Shown piece by piece: positions 52,831-62,387 of a DNA stretch of 64,000 nucleotides. Made by a program: the position numbers and the translations under genes. The notes below the pieces were generated by a model. It did not search any database. It saw only the letters and a program-made list of their open reading frames with translations, and had not been told where the DNA came from. Every line of letters starts with the position of its first letter. The first letter of the stretch is position 1. Source of the DNA: Anderseniella sp963787895 (GTDB taxonomy: Bacteria > Pseudomonadota > Alphaproteobacteria > Rhizobiales > Aestuariivirgaceae); contig CAWBEX010000007.1 in NCBI GenBank assembly GCA_963787895.1, positions 310,001 to 374,000 on the forward strand. Reading direction: 5' to 3'.

Positions 52831-54144
52831 ATGAGCACTCCCTTGCGTATAGGAATAGCAGGCCTGGGTACTGTGGGTACCGGCGTGCTGGACGAAATCG
52901 CACGTCATCGCGACCTGCTCAGTGCTCGCTGCGCCCGCTCTATTGAGGTGACAGCCGTCAGTGCCCGGACCAAGAGCAAGAACCGCGGTGGTCATGACAT
53001 GTCGGCTTTCCAGTGGTTCGACAATCCGGCTGACATGGCGGCTAGTGACAAGATCGACGTGCTGGTCGAACTGATCGGCGGAGAAGATGGCCCGGCCCGC
53101 GAAGCCGTGGAAGCCGCTCTCAAGGCCGGCAAACACGTGGTAACCGCCAACAAGGCATTGCTGGCACATCACGGCGTGGAGCTGGCGAGGCTGGCGGAAA
53201 CAGCCGGTGTTGCGCTAAACTATGAAGCAGCGGTTGCTGGTGCAATTCCTGTCATCAAGACGGTACGTGAAAATCTAGCGGGCAACTCCGTCACCCGCCT
53301 GTTTGGCATTCTCAACGGCACTTGCAACTTCATTCTGACCAAAATGGAAGCCGAGGGCCGTGACTTTGACGATGTACTCAAAGAGGCCCAGGACCTTGGC
53401 TATGCCGAAGCTGATCCTACCTTCGATATCGGCGGGTTTGATACAGCCCATAAACTGGCCATTCTGACTTCGCTGGCGTTTGGCACTGAGGTTGCGCTGG
53501 ATGATATGTACATCGAAGGCATCGAGGACATCACGCTGGCAGATATCCGCAACGCCCATTCACTTGGTTATAAGTTCAAGCTGCTCGGCGTGGCAAACAA
53601 GACGCAGGACGGTATTGAACAGCGCGTACATCCGGCCCTGGTGCCGCTGGGTTCGCCGATTGCCGAGGTTGGCGATGCGTTTAACGCCGTGGAATTGCAA
53701 GGTGACTTCTCCGATACGTTGTTCCTGGAAGGCAGGGGGGCTGGTGGCCATCCAACAGCATCATCTGTTGTGGCAGACATTTGCGACATTGCGCGTGGTA
53801 TTGTTCTGCCGGTGTTTGGCGTACCGGCAAGCCATCTGAAGCCGTTCAAGCGCGCTGCAATGCGTGCCCACGAAGGAGGCTATTACGTCGCCTTGGACAT
53901 GTTCGACCGGCCAGGGGAGTTGGCCGGTGTAGCAAAAGTCTTTGCAGATGAAGGCATCTCCATTGAAAGTGTGATCCAGCGTGGCCCGGCAGTTAGCAGG
54001 TCGAAAGTTGGTGCCGAAATTGCTCCTTTTGTGCTGATCACGCACAACACGCTGGAAAGCGCCATGCGTTCCGCGTTGGAGAAGATTGAAGCTGCGCGCC
54101 ATGTCGCAGACCGACCGCGAATGGTGAGGATAGAACGCCTGTAA
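52831..54144 (+). CDS. hom: Homoserine dehydrogenase
   Basis: 437 residues from the ATG at 52831 (family start, no strong ribosome site; 52804 is a weaker alternative). N-terminal Rossmann motif GIAGLGTVGTGVLDEI, substrate part with VTANKALLAHHG, ILNGTCNFILTKME and EADPTFDIGGFDTAHKLAIL, and a C-terminal ACT domain YVALDMFDRPGELAGVAKVF. Makes homoserine for threonine, methionine and isoleucine. First of the hom-glpX-recJ group. Confidence 0.96.
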   Translation: MSTPLRIGIAGLGTVGTGVLDEIARHRDLLSARCARSIEVTAVSARTKSKNRGGHDMSAFQWFDNPADMAASDKIDVLVELIGGEDGPAREAVEAALKAGKHVVTANKALLAHHGVELARLAETAGVALNYEAAVAGAIPVIKTVRENLAGNSVTRLFGILNGTCNFILTKMEAEGRDFDDVLKEAQDLGYAEADPTFDIGGFDTAHKLAILTSLAFGTEVALDDMYIEGIEDITLADIRNAHSLGYKFKLLGVANKTQDGIEQRVHPALVPLGSPIAEVGDAFNAVELQGDFSDTLFLEGRGAGGHPTASSVVADICDIARGIVLPVFGVPASHLKPFKRAAMRAHEGGYYVALDMFDRPGELAGVAKVFADEGISIESVIQRGPAVSRSKVGAEIAPFVLITHNTLESAMRSALEKIEAARHVADRPRMVRIERL

Positions 54145-54200
54145 AAGGCGCAAAGGTAAACCTTGCCAAATGAGGGCATAAGAGGAAACAAGGGCCGACA

Positions 54201-55142
54201 ATGCTGAACCGTATACTTACAATTGAAATTGCCCGGGTAACTGAAGCAGCAGCTGTTGCTGCTGCAACACTGCGTGGCCGCGGTAACGAAAAACAGGCCG
54301 ACCAGTTGGCAGTGGACGCAATGCGTACTGCACTCAATTCCATCGAAATGGATGGTATGGTGGTGATAGGTGAGGGCGAGCGCGACGAAGCCCCGATGCT
54401 GTATATCGGCGAGAAGGTCGGCACTGGCACCGGCCCCAAGATCGACATTGCGTTGGACCCACTTGAAGGCACCACACTGTGCGCAAAGGCGATGCCGGAC
54501 TCACTTGCCGTGATCGCTATGGCAGAAGGTGGCAGCCTGCTGCATGCGCCCGACAGTTACATGTCGAAGATCGCCATAGGGCCGGGCTATCCTGAAGGTA
54601 TTATTGACCTGGACGCAGAAGCTGGCGACAACATCAAGGCGCTGGCAAAGGCCAAGGGCGTAGACGCAGGCCAGCTTACCGCGTGCATCCTCGATAGACC
54701 GCGTCACGCCGAGTTGATTGCGGCCGTGCGCGAGACCGGCGCTGCCGTGCGGTTGATTACGGATGGTGATGTTGCAGGTGTGATTCACACCACCGACCCG
54801 GCCACTGGTATCGATATCTATATGGGCATTGGCGGTGCGCCCGAAGGTGTATTGGCAGCCGCTGCCCTGCGTTGCATTGGCGGTCAGATGCAAGGGCGGC
54901 TGGTGTTTCACAAGCATGATGACCGTGAGCGCGCCCGCAAGATGGGCATGAAAGACCCGGACGCCAAGATGGACATGAAGGACATGGCATCGGGCGACGT
55001 AATGTTCGCAGCCACCGGTGTTACCGATGGAGGCATGTTGCAGGGCGTCAAGTTCGGTCACACGCACATCACCACTGAAACTGTTGTGATGCGCTCAGCC
55101 ACAGGCACAGTGCGCTGGATAAAGAATCGCAGAAAAGTGTGA
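54201..55142 (+). CDS. glpX: Class II fructose-1,6-bisphosphatase GlpX
   Basis: 313 residues. VVIGEGERDEAPMLYIGEKV, the metal-binding ALDPLEGTTLCA (about 86-97), TDGDVAGVIHT, and IGGAPEGVLAAAALRCIGGQ are diagnostic. It hydrolyses fructose bisphosphate in gluconeogenesis. 56 bases after hom, and its stop overlaps the recJ start. Confidence 0.96.
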   Translation: MLNRILTIEIARVTEAAAVAAATLRGRGNEKQADQLAVDAMRTALNSIEMDGMVVIGEGERDEAPMLYIGEKVGTGTGPKIDIALDPLEGTTLCAKAMPDSLAVIAMAEGGSLLHAPDSYMSKIAIGPGYPEGIIDLDAEAGDNIKALAKAKGVDAGQLTACILDRPRHAELIAAVRETGAAVRLITDGDVAGVIHTTDPATGIDIYMGIGGAPEGVLAAAALRCIGGQMQGRLVFHKHDDRERARKMGMKDPDAKMDMKDMASGDVMFAATGVTDGGMLQGVKFGHTHITTETVVMRSATGTVRWIKNRRKV

Positions 55143-56941
55143 CCGGACCGGCCAGGGCATTCCTCGGCGTTGAGCGCTCGGTTACCGGCAGGCGCTGGGT
55201 ATCAAGGCTGGCTTCAGACCGGTTGGCAGATGCAATTTCACAAGCTGTCGATGTAAGCCCGATCATGGGCCGCGTGCTGGCCGCGCGCGGTGTTCTGCCG
55301 GAATCGGCAGCCGCCTTTTTGGAGCCGACGCTGCGTGAGTTGATGCCTGCGGCAGCGGCCATGAAGGATCTTGATGCCGGAGCAGCGCTTCTGGCAGAAG
55401 CCATCATTTCCGGCAAGAATATCGGTCTGATTGGCGACTATGACGTCGACGGTATGACGTCATCAGCCTTGATGGTTGAGTTTTTGACAGCCGCAGGTGC
55501 GCCGCCACGCGTGCATATTCCGCACCGGGTTGATGAAGGCTATGGACCTTCGGTCGAGGCGGTGGAAGATCATCAGCGCGCAGGTGTGCAACTGCTGATC
55601 ACCCTTGATTGCGGAGTGATGGCACATGACCCGCTGCTGAAGGCGCAGGAGCTTGGTCTTGATACCCTCATAGTCGACCACCATCAGGCCGGTAAGGAAT
55701 TGCCCCATGCTGTCGCGGTCATCAACCCAAACCGGCTGGACGATACCTCAGGGCAGGGCAGTTTGTGCGCTGCGGGTGTCACCATGGTGCTGATCGGCGC
55801 GACGTTGAAACAATTGCGCGCGCGCGGTCATTGGAGCGAGGCGCGGCCAGAGCCGGATCTGATGGCAATGATGGACCTGGTGGCTCTGGGGACCGTGTGC
55901 GACGTGGTACCGTTGGTGGGTTTGAACCGGGCATATGTGCGCCAGGGCCTGAAGGTAATGTCACGCCGGGACCGGCCCGGTCTTGCCGCGCTGGCTGATG
56001 TGGCCAGGTTGTCACGAAAGGCAGATGCCCACGCGCTTGGCTTTGTGCTGGGGCCAAGGCTGAATGCTGCGGGCCGAATTGGATCCGCGATGGACGGGCT
56101 TGCGCTGCTTACAAGTTCAGACAGGGGCCACGCCATGCAACTTGCCCAGGCTCTGGAAGAGATGAACAAGAAGCGCCAGCAGATTGAGTTGGCCACCGTC
56201 GATCAGGCCATCGCACAGGCGCAAGACATGATTGCCGCACATGAGGGTCTTCCGGTGCTGGTAGTGGCAGGTGAAGGTTGGCACCCGGGCGTTCTTGGAT
56301 TGGTGGCCTCACGCCTCAAAGAGCGGTTCAACAAGCCTGCCTTCGCCATAGGATTGCAGAAAGATGGCTCTCCTGCCCCTGGCTCTGGCCGTTCTATCGC
56401 CGGCGCCGATCTTGGCGCAGCGGTGAAAGCCGCTGTAGAAAGGCACATCGCAGTGCGTGGCGGCGGACATGCCATGGCAGCGGGCCTGACTGTTGAGCCG
56501 GCAAAACTGCAAGAACTTCGGAGTTTTCTCGAGGACGCACTGGCTGAGGAAGTGACCGCTGCAGGTGAGATTGACCACTTGAACATTGATGCACCCATCG
56601 CAGCATCGGCTGTGACGCCTGCCTTGATTGAGGATCTCGACCGCGCTGGCCCGTTCGGTCAAGGCAATTCAAGCCCACGCTTTGCACTACCTTCTCACAG
56701 GGTGGTTTACGCTGCGTTGGCAGGTGCCGACCACGTGCGCTGCACCCTGGTGCAGGGTGATGGCACGAGGGTGAAAGCCATTGCATTCCGCGCAATGGGG
56801 ACGCAGCTGGGCGAAGTGCTGTTGTCCGAACGCCAGATGCCGCTTCACATCGCAGGCAGGCTTTCCATCAATGATTGGGGCGGCAAGCGTGAAGGCCAGA
56901 TTTTCATTGATGACGTGGCTGAAGTGCCGCATTCAAAATAA
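55139..56941 (+). CDS. recJ: Single-strand-specific 5'-3' exonuclease RecJ
   Basis: 600 residues from a GTG at 55139 that overlaps the glpX stop. DHH domain: IGLIGDYDVDGMTSSALMV with the metal Asps, TLDCGV, TLIVDHHQAG, and ALGTVCDVVPLVGLNR. DHHA1 domain: RGGGHAMAAGLTVEP. C-terminal OB fold. Acts in recombination and mismatch repair. Start and length fit the family. Confidence 0.96.
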   Translation: MTGPARAFLGVERSVTGRRWVSRLASDRLADAISQAVDVSPIMGRVLAARGVLPESAAAFLEPTLRELMPAAAAMKDLDAGAALLAEAIISGKNIGLIGDYDVDGMTSSALMVEFLTAAGAPPRVHIPHRVDEGYGPSVEAVEDHQRAGVQLLITLDCGVMAHDPLLKAQELGLDTLIVDHHQAGKELPHAVAVINPNRLDDTSGQGSLCAAGVTMVLIGATLKQLRARGHWSEARPEPDLMAMMDLVALGTVCDVVPLVGLNRAYVRQGLKVMSRRDRPGLAALADVARLSRKADAHALGFVLGPRLNAAGRIGSAMDGLALLTSSDRGHAMQLAQALEEMNKKRQQIELATVDQAIAQAQDMIAAHEGLPVLVVAGEGWHPGVLGLVASRLKERFNKPAFAIGLQKDGSPAPGSGRSIAGADLGAAVKAAVERHIAVRGGGHAMAAGLTVEPAKLQELRSFLEDALAEEVTAAGEIDHLNIDAPIAASAVTPALIEDLDRAGPFGQGNSSPRFALPSHRVVYAALAGADHVRCTLVQGDGTRVKAIAFRAMGTQLGEVLLSERQMPLHIAGRLSINDWGGKREGQIFIDDVAEVPHSK

Positions 56942-57019
56942 CGCAGGCAGGTGCACAGTTTTTTCGACACGGTGCTTGCAGTTCCCGCAGAAGCCGACTA
57001 TACGAACCCCCGGTGGTTT

Positions 57020-57094
57020 GCGCCCTTCGTCTATCGGTTAGGACACTAGCCTTTCACGCTGGAGAGAGGGGTTCGATTCCCCTAGGGCGTACCA
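57020..57094 (+). tRNA. tRNA-Glu (anticodon TTC)
   Basis: 75 bases including the encoded CCA. Acceptor GCGCCCT pairs with AGGGCGT (G-T at the first pair), D arm GTC/GAC, anticodon stem CTAGC/GCTGG with loop CTTTCAC (anticodon TTC), T arm AGGGG/CCCCT with TTCGATT. It lies 78 bases after recJ. Confidence 0.95.
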
Positions 57095-57186
57095 CCACCT
57101 TTTCCCTCTTTTGTTGCACTCACGCTGGATAGCTGAAGGTAGCATTTTCAGGAAGGTACCGCAGTCGCGCCGGCAACGGCCGGTGA

Positions 57187-57747
57187 CTATTTGTGAGTGT
57201 GACCCTGCATGCTACCTGCATTGTTGCCCGGCAGCATCCTTTTCAGCACATTATCGCGGCGGATATAATGGTGCCAAAGCGCTGCTGCTGCATGTACACC
57301 CATCAGCGGTATCCACGCATGGCTCATGAACTCGTGCATGCCTTCCGCCTCACCCAGCATCAACCAGCCAGGCAGGACGGGCAGGGGAAACAAGCCGAAG
57401 ACTGCCCCGCCGGCAGGGAATTCGTCGGCGTGCACCACCACCCCGGACAGTGGCAGCGCAATGAGCACCACATAAAAGGCAAGTTTCGTGGCGCTGGCTG
57501 CGGCTTTCTCGATGCCCGACATGGTTTCGGGGTAAGCTGGTGCGGCAAACTTAAGCCGCCACACAATGCGCCAGATGGTCAATGCCAGAAGGGCAAGCCC
57601 GATGACGACGTGAACGCCATAGCCGGTGCCGTCAACAAACCTGTGCGAGGTATTTTCAGCAATGATGAAGCCGGCGATGAGCAATCCAGCCGCTGACCAG
57701 TGCAGCCATTTCGAAACGGTGTCGTAACTGTCCGGCCGCATGGTCAT
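57187..57747 (-). CDS. Cytochrome b561 family membrane protein
   Basis: 186 residues with four membrane spans. The haem-ligand His positions are at SKWLHWSAAGLLIAGF (about 14), GYGVHVVIGLALLAL (about 44) and GVHAAAALWHHYI near the end (about 150-160). YDTVSKWLHW and the short C-terminus fit the small bacterial di-haem b561 type, which accepts electrons from quinol. Divergent partner not seen; the neighbour upstream is GloA on the same strand. Confidence 0.92.
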   Translation of the reverse strand: MTMRPDSYDTVSKWLHWSAAGLLIAGFIIAENTSHRFVDGTGYGVHVVIGLALLALTIWRIVWRLKFAAPAYPETMSGIEKAAASATKLAFYVVLIALPLSGVVVHADEFPAGGAVFGLFPLPVLPGWLMLGEAEGMHEFMSHAWIPLMGVHAAAALWHHYIRRDNVLKRMLPGNNAGSMQGHTHK

Positions 57748-57807
57748 GAAAATGCTCCGCTGTAATTGGTCACAGAAACAAGACGATATCGCAGCAAATT
57801 TCCGTCG

Positions 57808-58227
57808 TTACCACTTGCCGATGTTCTGCATCGACTTCCATGGTTCCTGAATCGGCAGGTTGTCACCTTTCTGCAACAGTTCTATGGAGATGTTGTCAGG
57901 TGTGCGGATGAAGGCCATGCGCCCATCACGCGGCGGGCGGTTAATTGTAACGCCCTTGTCCATCAGCAACTGGCAGTACTCGTAGATGTTGTCGACGGCA
58001 TAGGCCAGGTGCCCGAAGTTTCGCCCTTCTCCATACTCCTCCGGATCCCAGTTCCAGGTCAGCTCGACCGGGCAATCGGGTGACTCTTCAGGCGCCACGA
58101 ACACCAGAGTGAAACGGCCCTGTTCGCTCTCGTAGCGACGGGTTTCCTTGAAACCAAGAATCTCGGTGAAAAATTTGACTGATACATCCAGGTCTGTAAC
58201 TCGTACCATGGTGTGCAGGTATTTCAT
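57808..58227 (-). CDS. gloA: Lactoylglutathione lyase (glyoxalase I)
   Basis: 139 residues from the ATG at 58227 (GGAGG upstream). The metal ligands His, Glu, His, Glu are visible in YLHTMVRVTDLD, CPVELTWNWDPE, FGHLAYAVDNIY and DNISIELLQKG. It converts the hemithioacetal of methylglyoxal and glutathione to lactoylglutathione. 60 bases upstream of the b561 gene on the same strand. Confidence 0.93.
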   Translation of the reverse strand: MKYLHTMVRVTDLDVSVKFFTEILGFKETRRYESEQGRFTLVFVAPEESPDCPVELTWNWDPEEYGEGRNFGHLAYAVDNIYEYCQLLMDKGVTINRPPRDGRMAFIRTPDNISIELLQKGDNLPIQEPWKSMQNIGKW

Positions 58228-58262
58228 GGCAGGCCTCCGCATTGTGTTGAGTCTGATGGACG

Positions 58263-59015
58263 ATGATGAATGAGTTGAACGACAAACGGATGCATCTTGC
58301 AAGCCTCGTGCAAGCGTCAAACCGCATTGTGGTCTTTTCAGGTGCAGGCATATCCACCGAATGCGGCATTCCTGATTTCCGCTCACCCGGCGGTGTCTGG
58401 TCCAGGTTAAAGCCGTTGGACTTCAAGACTTTCATGTCCTCTCCCCAGGCGCGTCGCGAAGGGTTGAGCAGGTTCCTGAAGATTCGAGACGAAGTGGGGC
58501 CGGTGAAACCGGGCAGGGGGCACAAGGCAACTGCGGCCTGGCACAAAGCGGGCAAGCTCGAAGGCGTCATCACCCAGAACATTGACGGTTTGCATCAGGC
58601 AGCAGGATTGCCCGCATCAAGGGTGGTTGAGTTGCATGGCAACGGCACTTTTGCGCATTGCCTCGACTGTGGCGAACGCCATGAACTGGACTGGATTGCA
58701 AATGAGCTGGACGCGCATCCCGGCGCGCCCGAATGCACTGCCTGTCGCGGCATAGTCAAGACGGCTACGATTTCGTTTGGCCAGCCGATGCCGGTTGATG
58801 AAATGCGCCGGGCCAAGGCGATGACGCGCCAGTGCGACCTGTTTCTGGTGGTGGGGTCTTCACTGGTGGTTGAGCCTGCGGCGAGCTTTCCTGTATTCGC
58901 TGCAGAACTTGGCATTCCGCTTGTGATCATCAACCGTGATCCAACGCCGGCGGACCGGTGGGCCGAACTGGTGATACATGATGACATCGGTGATGTGCTG
59001 GGCAGGTTTGAGTGA
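58263..59015 (+). CDS. Sir2-family NAD-dependent protein deacylase
   Basis: 250 residues. NAD-binding GAGISTECGIPDFRSPGGVW, catalytic His in ELHGNGTFAHCL, the QNIDGLHQAAGL segment, and the four zinc Cys (HCLDCGER, ECTACRG). Class and length fit bacterial CobB-type sirtuins. Divergent from gloA. Two ATGs (58263, 58266) are equally possible. Confidence 0.94.
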   Translation: MMNELNDKRMHLASLVQASNRIVVFSGAGISTECGIPDFRSPGGVWSRLKPLDFKTFMSSPQARREGLSRFLKIRDEVGPVKPGRGHKATAAWHKAGKLEGVITQNIDGLHQAAGLPASRVVELHGNGTFAHCLDCGERHELDWIANELDAHPGAPECTACRGIVKTATISFGQPMPVDEMRRAKAMTRQCDLFLVVGSSLVVEPAASFPVFAAELGIPLVIINRDPTPADRWAELVIHDDIGDVLGRFE

Positions 59016-59218
59016 GGACCTTGCAGCGGAAATTGAGCGGGCTGTTGCCGATTGGACGTATTGGACGTCTTTCCGGATGTTGTCGGTCAAAGGAAGTTCC
59101 GCCCGGCACATCCGAGTTTGAAAGCGCCAGCAATCATGCCAATGCTCTGGTCAGCCCTTTTGTTCAGCACTGCAGAGGATGTTGGGATGTGCATTGTAGA
59201 TAAACAGCAGAAGGCTGA

Positions 59219-59911
59219 TCAGACGGATAGTGCTTTGATATCTTCTGCATGATCAATGGCTGCTTTGCCGCCCATTGGAGACAATGTGTATATGCCGCGT
59301 TCGACGCGCTCGAACCAGCCATAGTGGTTGTCGGCCATGATGGCACGTGCCCGCGGTACCTGGGCTGCCTCGGCCACCTTTGATGCCTTCGCCTGGCCGG
59401 AAGCTTGCAGCGTAGCCAGGCACCGCAGCGCATCCTGCCGGTAGCCTGTCATCATTTTCATTCGCGTACTACCACCCGTGTTGGGGTCGCCCACCAGGGT
59501 TTCGAACTCCTTGAGCAATCGGGTCTTCTTCGATTTCAATTGGCGTGGTTTGTATGGTGCCGGATCGAGATGAATTTCAGCATACCCGTTATCAAGGCGC
59601 ACCGTGATCAGTCCCAGGCCAAGCCGGCGGCATAACTTGCGGTTCTGATTGAGTGATTTGAGGAACGCCCGCCCGCTTGCTCGTGGTACCGCGATATACA
59701 CATTATCGGTGATGGACTGGCGGGTGATGGCCTGGTGGAACAGGGCCAGACTGAAGGCTGTCTTCAATTCGACAATGACCGGATCTTCGTCACCGCGCCT
59801 GGCCACTATGTCAGCAACTCCAACCTCGCCCTTGACCTGGTGGCCCTGGCTCTCAAGTAACCGCTTTACCGGATCGTAGAGTTCTGTTTCGCGAATCCTG
59901 CCCATACGCAA
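59219..59911 (-). CDS. DUF2161-family protein, PD-(D/E)xK nuclease-like
   Basis: 230 residues. An N-terminal nuclease-like core (Glu in RIRETELYDPVKRLLES, Asp in GEVGVADIVARRG, ExK in DPVIVELKTAF) and a C-terminal helical part with GYRQDALRCLATLQASG and NHYGWFERVERGIYTLSP, which looks like a winged helix. DUF2161 occurs widely in alphaproteobacteria without known role. Starts at 59911 or 59905. About 200 bases on its 3' side hold nothing that could be named. Confidence 0.85.
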   Translation of the reverse strand: MRMGRIRETELYDPVKRLLESQGHQVKGEVGVADIVARRGDEDPVIVELKTAFSLALFHQAITRQSITDNVYIAVPRASGRAFLKSLNQNRKLCRRLGLGLITVRLDNGYAEIHLDPAPYKPRQLKSKKTRLLKEFETLVGDPNTGGSTRMKMMTGYRQDALRCLATLQASGQAKASKVAEAAQVPRARAIMADNHYGWFERVERGIYTLSPMGGKAAIDHAEDIKALSV

Positions 59912-59941
59912 AATTAGCTGCCCTGCAACTGCTTCGACAAG

Positions 59942-59978
59942 AAAAACCCCCGCAGACCTGGGTCAGCGGGGGTAGTTT
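59942..59978 (-). terminator. Terminator of the BCCT transporter gene
   Basis: On the minus strand, ACCCCCGC pairs with GCGGGGGT around a twelve-base loop, and a T5 run (plus-strand 59942-59946) follows. The 3' end of the BCCT gene is at 60004. A T run on the other side would let it act in both directions. Confidence 0.85.
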
Positions 59979-60003
59979 TTCTGTGTCTGCCGTCAGGCCA
60001 GTA

Positions 60004-61848
60004 TCATTCAGCCGGCTGTGAAGCAGGGTTGCTTGATCTGCCGTGCTTGTCACGCAAGCCATCACGGTACAGTGCCTTTGCAAGTGACACACACATCAGT
60101 CCCATCACTATGGTGAACGGCAACGCTCCGATGATCATGGCGCTCTTCAGTGCCTCCATAGGGTCTGCACCGGAGTTGGTTCTGCCTGCAACAAGCAATG
60201 TGCCGATCACCAGGGTCAGAATGACGCCCCAAACGACGCGATGCTTGTTATCGGCAATTTCTTCGCCACCAGACATGATAGTGTTCATCACCAGAATGCC
60301 TGAGTCTGCAGATGTGACCAGGAAGGTCATGATCAGCACCACACACATCACGGTAATGAGAGACAGGAACGGTCCGGAAATCATCTGTTCAAGCGTGACA
60401 AACAGCTTGGCGGTGTTTGATGCACCGATGATTGCGCCATTTGCATTTCCGGTGATTTCCATGTCGATCGCGGTTGCGCCAAGGATGGTCATCCACGCAA
60501 AACAAACCAGCGCAGGTGCGATTACACAGCCTAGAATGAACTCCCGTACTGTGCGGCCTTTTGAGATCCGCGCCAGGAACAGGCCGACGAACGGCGAGAA
60601 CGCAATCCACCATGCCCAGTAGAAGGTCGTCCAGCCGGACTGCCAGCCGAACTGCCGCCCTTCATTGCCTGCAGCGTAAACTGCAGCAAGGGTTTCGGCA
60701 GGCAGGGCTGCTGCAGCACCGGAAAGTCCTTCCTTGAAGCTGTCGAACGAACCCCAGGCATTTGTTGCGCCTGCAAACAAGTCCCCCGCCAGTGCCTTGG
60801 CTTCTTCCGGAAGCATGGCTGCAAACTCGGCAGCGGACTGCGGACCATGGGCGTTGAAGGAAAGTGGCAGGAAATGGATGAAGTAGTCGATCAGAGCCTT
60901 GCCATAAGTGGTCATCGCAAACAGGAATGAACCAAAGATCACAAATACGAGCAGCAGAATGAAAGACAGAACCAGATTGAGGTTGGACAGGTACTTCACG
61001 CCGCGTCCAACACCGGTTACCGCAGATATAATTGACATGCCCATGATTAGGATCAGGCCGACCAGAAGGCCGACACTGCCAGGTTTTGGCGCATCGCCTG
61101 TCATGTCCATCATCCACTGCATGCCGGTAATTGCATAGACACCGTCGATGAACTGGCTGACGCCGAAACCAATGGTCACTGACACGCCGAGAATGGTGGC
61201 AACAACACCAAGCACATCAACGACGTGGCCAATCGGCCCGTTCACATGCTTGCCCAACAACGGCGTCAATGCTGAACGAATGGTGAGTGGCATATCGCGG
61301 GTATAGGCGTAGTAGGCCAGTGAAAGCCCGGTGACCACATAGATTGCCCAGGCATGAAAGCCATAGTGCGCAAAGGTGTAGCGGTAGGCGCTCGTCAATG
61401 CTTCAGGCGTGTTGCCTGTAACCTCGCCGGCAACAACAACCGGGTTGGAGCCCCACAAGCCGATTGGTTCAGCCGTTGCGAAGACCATGAGGCCAACACC
61501 GAGGCCGGCACCAAACATCATGGAGAACCACGAGAAATTTGAAAACTCAGGTTTTTCACCGACAGTCCCCATCAGGCGCTTGCCAGTTTGAGGCAGAACT
61601 GCCAGCACAAGCAGGAAGAGTGCAAAGAAACCAACGATGACGATGTAGAATCCGTTGAAGCCTTGCAAAAGAGTGGAGTTCAGACTGCCCAAAGTACCAT
61701 TTGCATTCGCTGGCCACACAAGGGCCCATATAACCAGCAGGGCCATTGTCAGCTTGCTGATGACTGCAATCGGAAGGCTGTAGCCTTCATAAAAGCCTCC
61801 TGGCGCCTTCTTAATATTAACTTCGGTAAACGGCGGCTTTATTGCCAT
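60004..61848 (-). CDS. BCCT-family transporter (betaine/choline/carnitine type)
   Basis: 614 residues with about twelve membrane spans. The family signature around the substrate Trp residues is FYWAWWIAFSPFVGLFLARI; also FSWFSMMFGAGLGVGLMVF and AHYGFHAWAIYVVTGLSLAY. A long loop (about 335-385, rich in Ala and Glu) lies between spans. Such proteins import compatible solutes with sodium or protons. Which substrate cannot be told; no osmolyte degradation genes are next to it. Ribosome site AGGAGGGAA. Confidence 0.93.
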   Translation of the reverse strand: MAIKPPFTEVNIKKAPGGFYEGYSLPIAVISKLTMALLVIWALVWPANANGTLGSLNSTLLQGFNGFYIVIVGFFALFLLVLAVLPQTGKRLMGTVGEKPEFSNFSWFSMMFGAGLGVGLMVFATAEPIGLWGSNPVVVAGEVTGNTPEALTSAYRYTFAHYGFHAWAIYVVTGLSLAYYAYTRDMPLTIRSALTPLLGKHVNGPIGHVVDVLGVVATILGVSVTIGFGVSQFIDGVYAITGMQWMMDMTGDAPKPGSVGLLVGLILIMGMSIISAVTGVGRGVKYLSNLNLVLSFILLLVFVIFGSFLFAMTTYGKALIDYFIHFLPLSFNAHGPQSAAEFAAMLPEEAKALAGDLFAGATNAWGSFDSFKEGLSGAAAALPAETLAAVYAAGNEGRQFGWQSGWTTFYWAWWIAFSPFVGLFLARISKGRTVREFILGCVIAPALVCFAWMTILGATAIDMEITGNANGAIIGASNTAKLFVTLEQMISGPFLSLITVMCVVLIMTFLVTSADSGILVMNTIMSGGEEIADNKHRVVWGVILTLVIGTLLVAGRTNSGADPMEALKSAMIIGALPFTIVMGLMCVSLAKALYRDGLRDKHGRSSNPASQPAE

Positions 61849-62387
61849 AACAGGTTCCCTCCTCTGTTTGCCTGAACGTCAGCCTAACGTGATGTGTCCA
61901 GCCCAAGGGAAACAAGAACGACTTGTTAACAGGTGTTTGCGGTAAGTTTGATGCATATCTGGGCGAAATTCGCCCTCTGATTGCATTATGCTTTCTTTCT
62001 TGCACAACCTGACCTGCTGGCACCCATGTGGCAGCTTTCGCGGCGAATGGGGAACCAATTTTCGACCTGATTCGGCCAGATTTGGGCTCCGATGTGTGGT
62101 GCGCGCTAGTTTGGCGGACATGATCACCGTAGTTATCAGCATGAGAAATGATTCACCTGTTGATATGTCGCGCCACTGCAGCTTCCGCAAAAGAAGTTGG
62201 TTATCAAAAGGTTAACGCAGGGGAGGTTCAACCACGAGTTGGTCGAGTACTCAAACAGTCAACCGCTTTTGTGAATATCCGCATTTCTTCGCCTGAACTG
62301 GCTGTACAAATCAGGTCTCGTTGATCATCATTTGGCCCAAGGCAGCACAATGCGGCGGCGTTTGCGTTAGAGGTGAGGAGTTGTTTT
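61849..62387. other. 539-base intergenic region between BCCT and cold-shock genes
   Basis: Shared upstream region of two divergent genes. It holds a perfect 15-base palindrome, GGGCGAA-A-TTCGCCC (61961-61975), about 113 bases upstream of the BCCT start, and otherwise no recognisable gene. A GAGGAG site lies directly before the cold-shock ATG. No RNA family was recognised. Confidence 0.5.

Noticed and set aside
52566..52838. N-terminal extension of phaC
   Set aside because: It lies in the hom promoter and first codons, and PhaC homology starts at 52565.
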